NCBI GenBank assembly: GCA_026391995.1
Contig: JAPLCY010000095.1
Location: 1 to 6,428 of the forward strand
Source: Candidatus Auribacterota bacterium
GTDB lineage: Bacteria > Auribacterota > Tritonobacteria > UBA1439
Length of the DNA stretch: 6,428 bases
Reading direction: 5' to 3'
Position 1 is the first letter of the stretch, and the number at the start of each line of letters is the position of its first letter. Positions 5,964 to 6,428 of the stretch are shown in pieces. Position numbers and translations under genes: made by a program. A model generated the notes under the pieces. That model ran no database searches. It worked only from the letters and a program-made list of their open reading frames with translations, and was not told the origin of the DNA.

Positions 5964-6041
5964 GGATTAAGCAGTAAGTACTAAGAATCAAGGCATATCC
6001 CTTACACCATAGCTTAGTACTTACTACTTACCGCTTAATCC
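5964..6041. repeat. Heptamer-repeat inverted-repeat element at the adaptor / ATPase A junction
   Basis: The left arm GGATTAAGC (5964-5972) plus AGTAAGTACTAAG (5973-5985) pairs perfectly with GCTTAATCC (6033-6041) and CTTAGTACTTACT (6013-6025), with seven extra bases (6026-6032) in the right arm and a 27-base central loop. Both arms read as degenerate heptamers: TAAGCAG, TAAGTAC, TAAGAAT from 5968, and CTTAGTA, CTTACTA, CTTACCG, CTTAATC from 6013. The loop itself holds AAGG-CATATC-CCTT. The right arm ends exactly where the last five codons of the adaptor (GLSGK) and its TAG begin, so it has rewritten that protein's tail. It could form a 22-bp mRNA hairpin between cistrons. It resembles mobile or slippage-grown palindromic repeats; any function is inferred. 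Confidence 0.75.
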
Positions 6042-6428
6042 TGCTTCTATGTACGCGTCAGCGGGCATCCCCGGCTTCAGATCCAGGCTCGCGTTGTCGG
6101 CCCGCACCTTGATCCGGTAGACGAGCTTCACCCGCTCCTCGGTGGTCTGGATGTATTTCGGCGTGAACTCCGCCTCCTGCGATATGAAGGAAACCCAACC
6201 CGTGTACCGCTTGCCGCGGTAGGTATCGGTCATCACGTGCGCCTTCTGGTTCAGCTTCACCCTGCCGAGGTCGGTCTCGTTGATGTACGCGGTGACCCAG
6301 ATATTATTGAGATCGATCGAGGTGAATACCGGCGCGCCGACCTGCACCACCTCCCCGGCAAGAGCGCTCTTGACCAGCACATAGCCGTTGAGCGGCGATG
6401 CAAGATCGGCGAAGCCGAGGCGCGTCTC
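6024..6428 (-). CDS. HlyD-family periplasmic adaptor (membrane fusion protein), YbhG-like, C-terminal part
   Basis: The frame is open to the right edge, so only the last 134 residues are present; the N-terminal signal anchor and coiled-coil hairpin lie outside. The visible part starts near the end of the lipoyl-type domain ('LASPLNGYVLVKSALAGEVV', then 'VGAPVFTSIDLNNIWVTAYI'). It continues through the beta-barrel domain ('NETDLGRVKLNQKAHVMTDT'; 'GKRYTGWVSFISQEAEFTPK'; 'TEERVKLVYRIKV') and ends with 'LKPGMPADAYIEA'. These are standard HlyD/EmrA/YbhG adaptor signatures. A shorter frame starting from GTG at 6380 is not the real start, because homologous sequence continues upstream of it. The protein should sit in the periplasm, anchored to the inner membrane, and link the permease pair to an outer-membrane channel. 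It is the first visible gene of the operon. Its final residues GLSGK are encoded within a palindromic repeat. Confidence 0.92.
   Translation of the reverse strand, partial: ETRLGFADLASPLNGYVLVKSALAGEVVQVGAPVFTSIDLNNIWVTAYINETDLGRVKLNQKAHVMTDTYRGKRYTGWVSFISQEAEFTPKYIQTTEERVKLVYRIKVRADNASLDLKPGMPADAYIEAGLSGK

Noticed and set aside
1..6428. CRISPR array, tRNA, rRNA, transposase or attachment site
   Set aside because: No regularly spaced identical repeats, no cloverleaf-like or rRNA-like segment, and no transposase or integrase frame were seen; the only repeats are the two short heptamer blocks.

Overview
The window looks like ordinary bacterial chromosome, probably from a Gram-negative. The evidence is an HlyD-type periplasmic adaptor encoded with an ABC-2 exporter, Shine-Dalgarno starts, a LysR regulator and a slipin. 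Most of it is moderately GC-rich, with one AT-rich patch near the left end. Short heptamer-type intergenic repeats fit a Desulfobacterota/deltaproteobacterial or similar environmental lineage, but that placement is a guess.

Left part (1-1572). The first 131 bases hold the start of a LysR-type regulator on the minus strand; its C-terminus lies outside the window. An AT-rich divergent control region (132-278) separates it from a plus-strand 39-codon gene (279-398) for a tiny, very hydrophobic single-span protein with a good ribosome binding site. About 330 bases without a convincing gene follow. Then comes a slipin (stomatin/prohibitin-like SPFH membrane protein, 733-1572), whose start is fixed by a near-perfect Shine-Dalgarno. 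No nfeD partner gene is visible.

Right part (1809-6428). A minus-strand operon, read right to left, encodes an HlyD-family adaptor (C-terminal part only), ABC ATPase A, ABC ATPase B, and two 376-residue ABC-2 permeases. Gene order and motifs match the E. coli ybhG-ybhF-ybhS-ybhR efflux locus, except that the two ATPase halves of YbhF are separate genes here. The products should form an inner-membrane ABC-2 heterodimer driven by an asymmetric ATPase pair: A has Ser instead of the switch His, B is canonical. The adaptor would link this complex to an outer-membrane channel. Substrate is not readable from sequence. The left and right parts converge on a 236-base spacer.

The best leads are: (i) two heptamer-repeat/inverted-repeat blocks at the adaptor/ATPase A and ATPase A/ATPase B junctions, which also encode the last residues of the upstream proteins; (ii) the unannotated 39-residue membrane protein; (iii) a likely ~30-residue in-frame insertion in the slipin, bounded by near-identical 12-mers. 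I see no clearly new multi-gene system.
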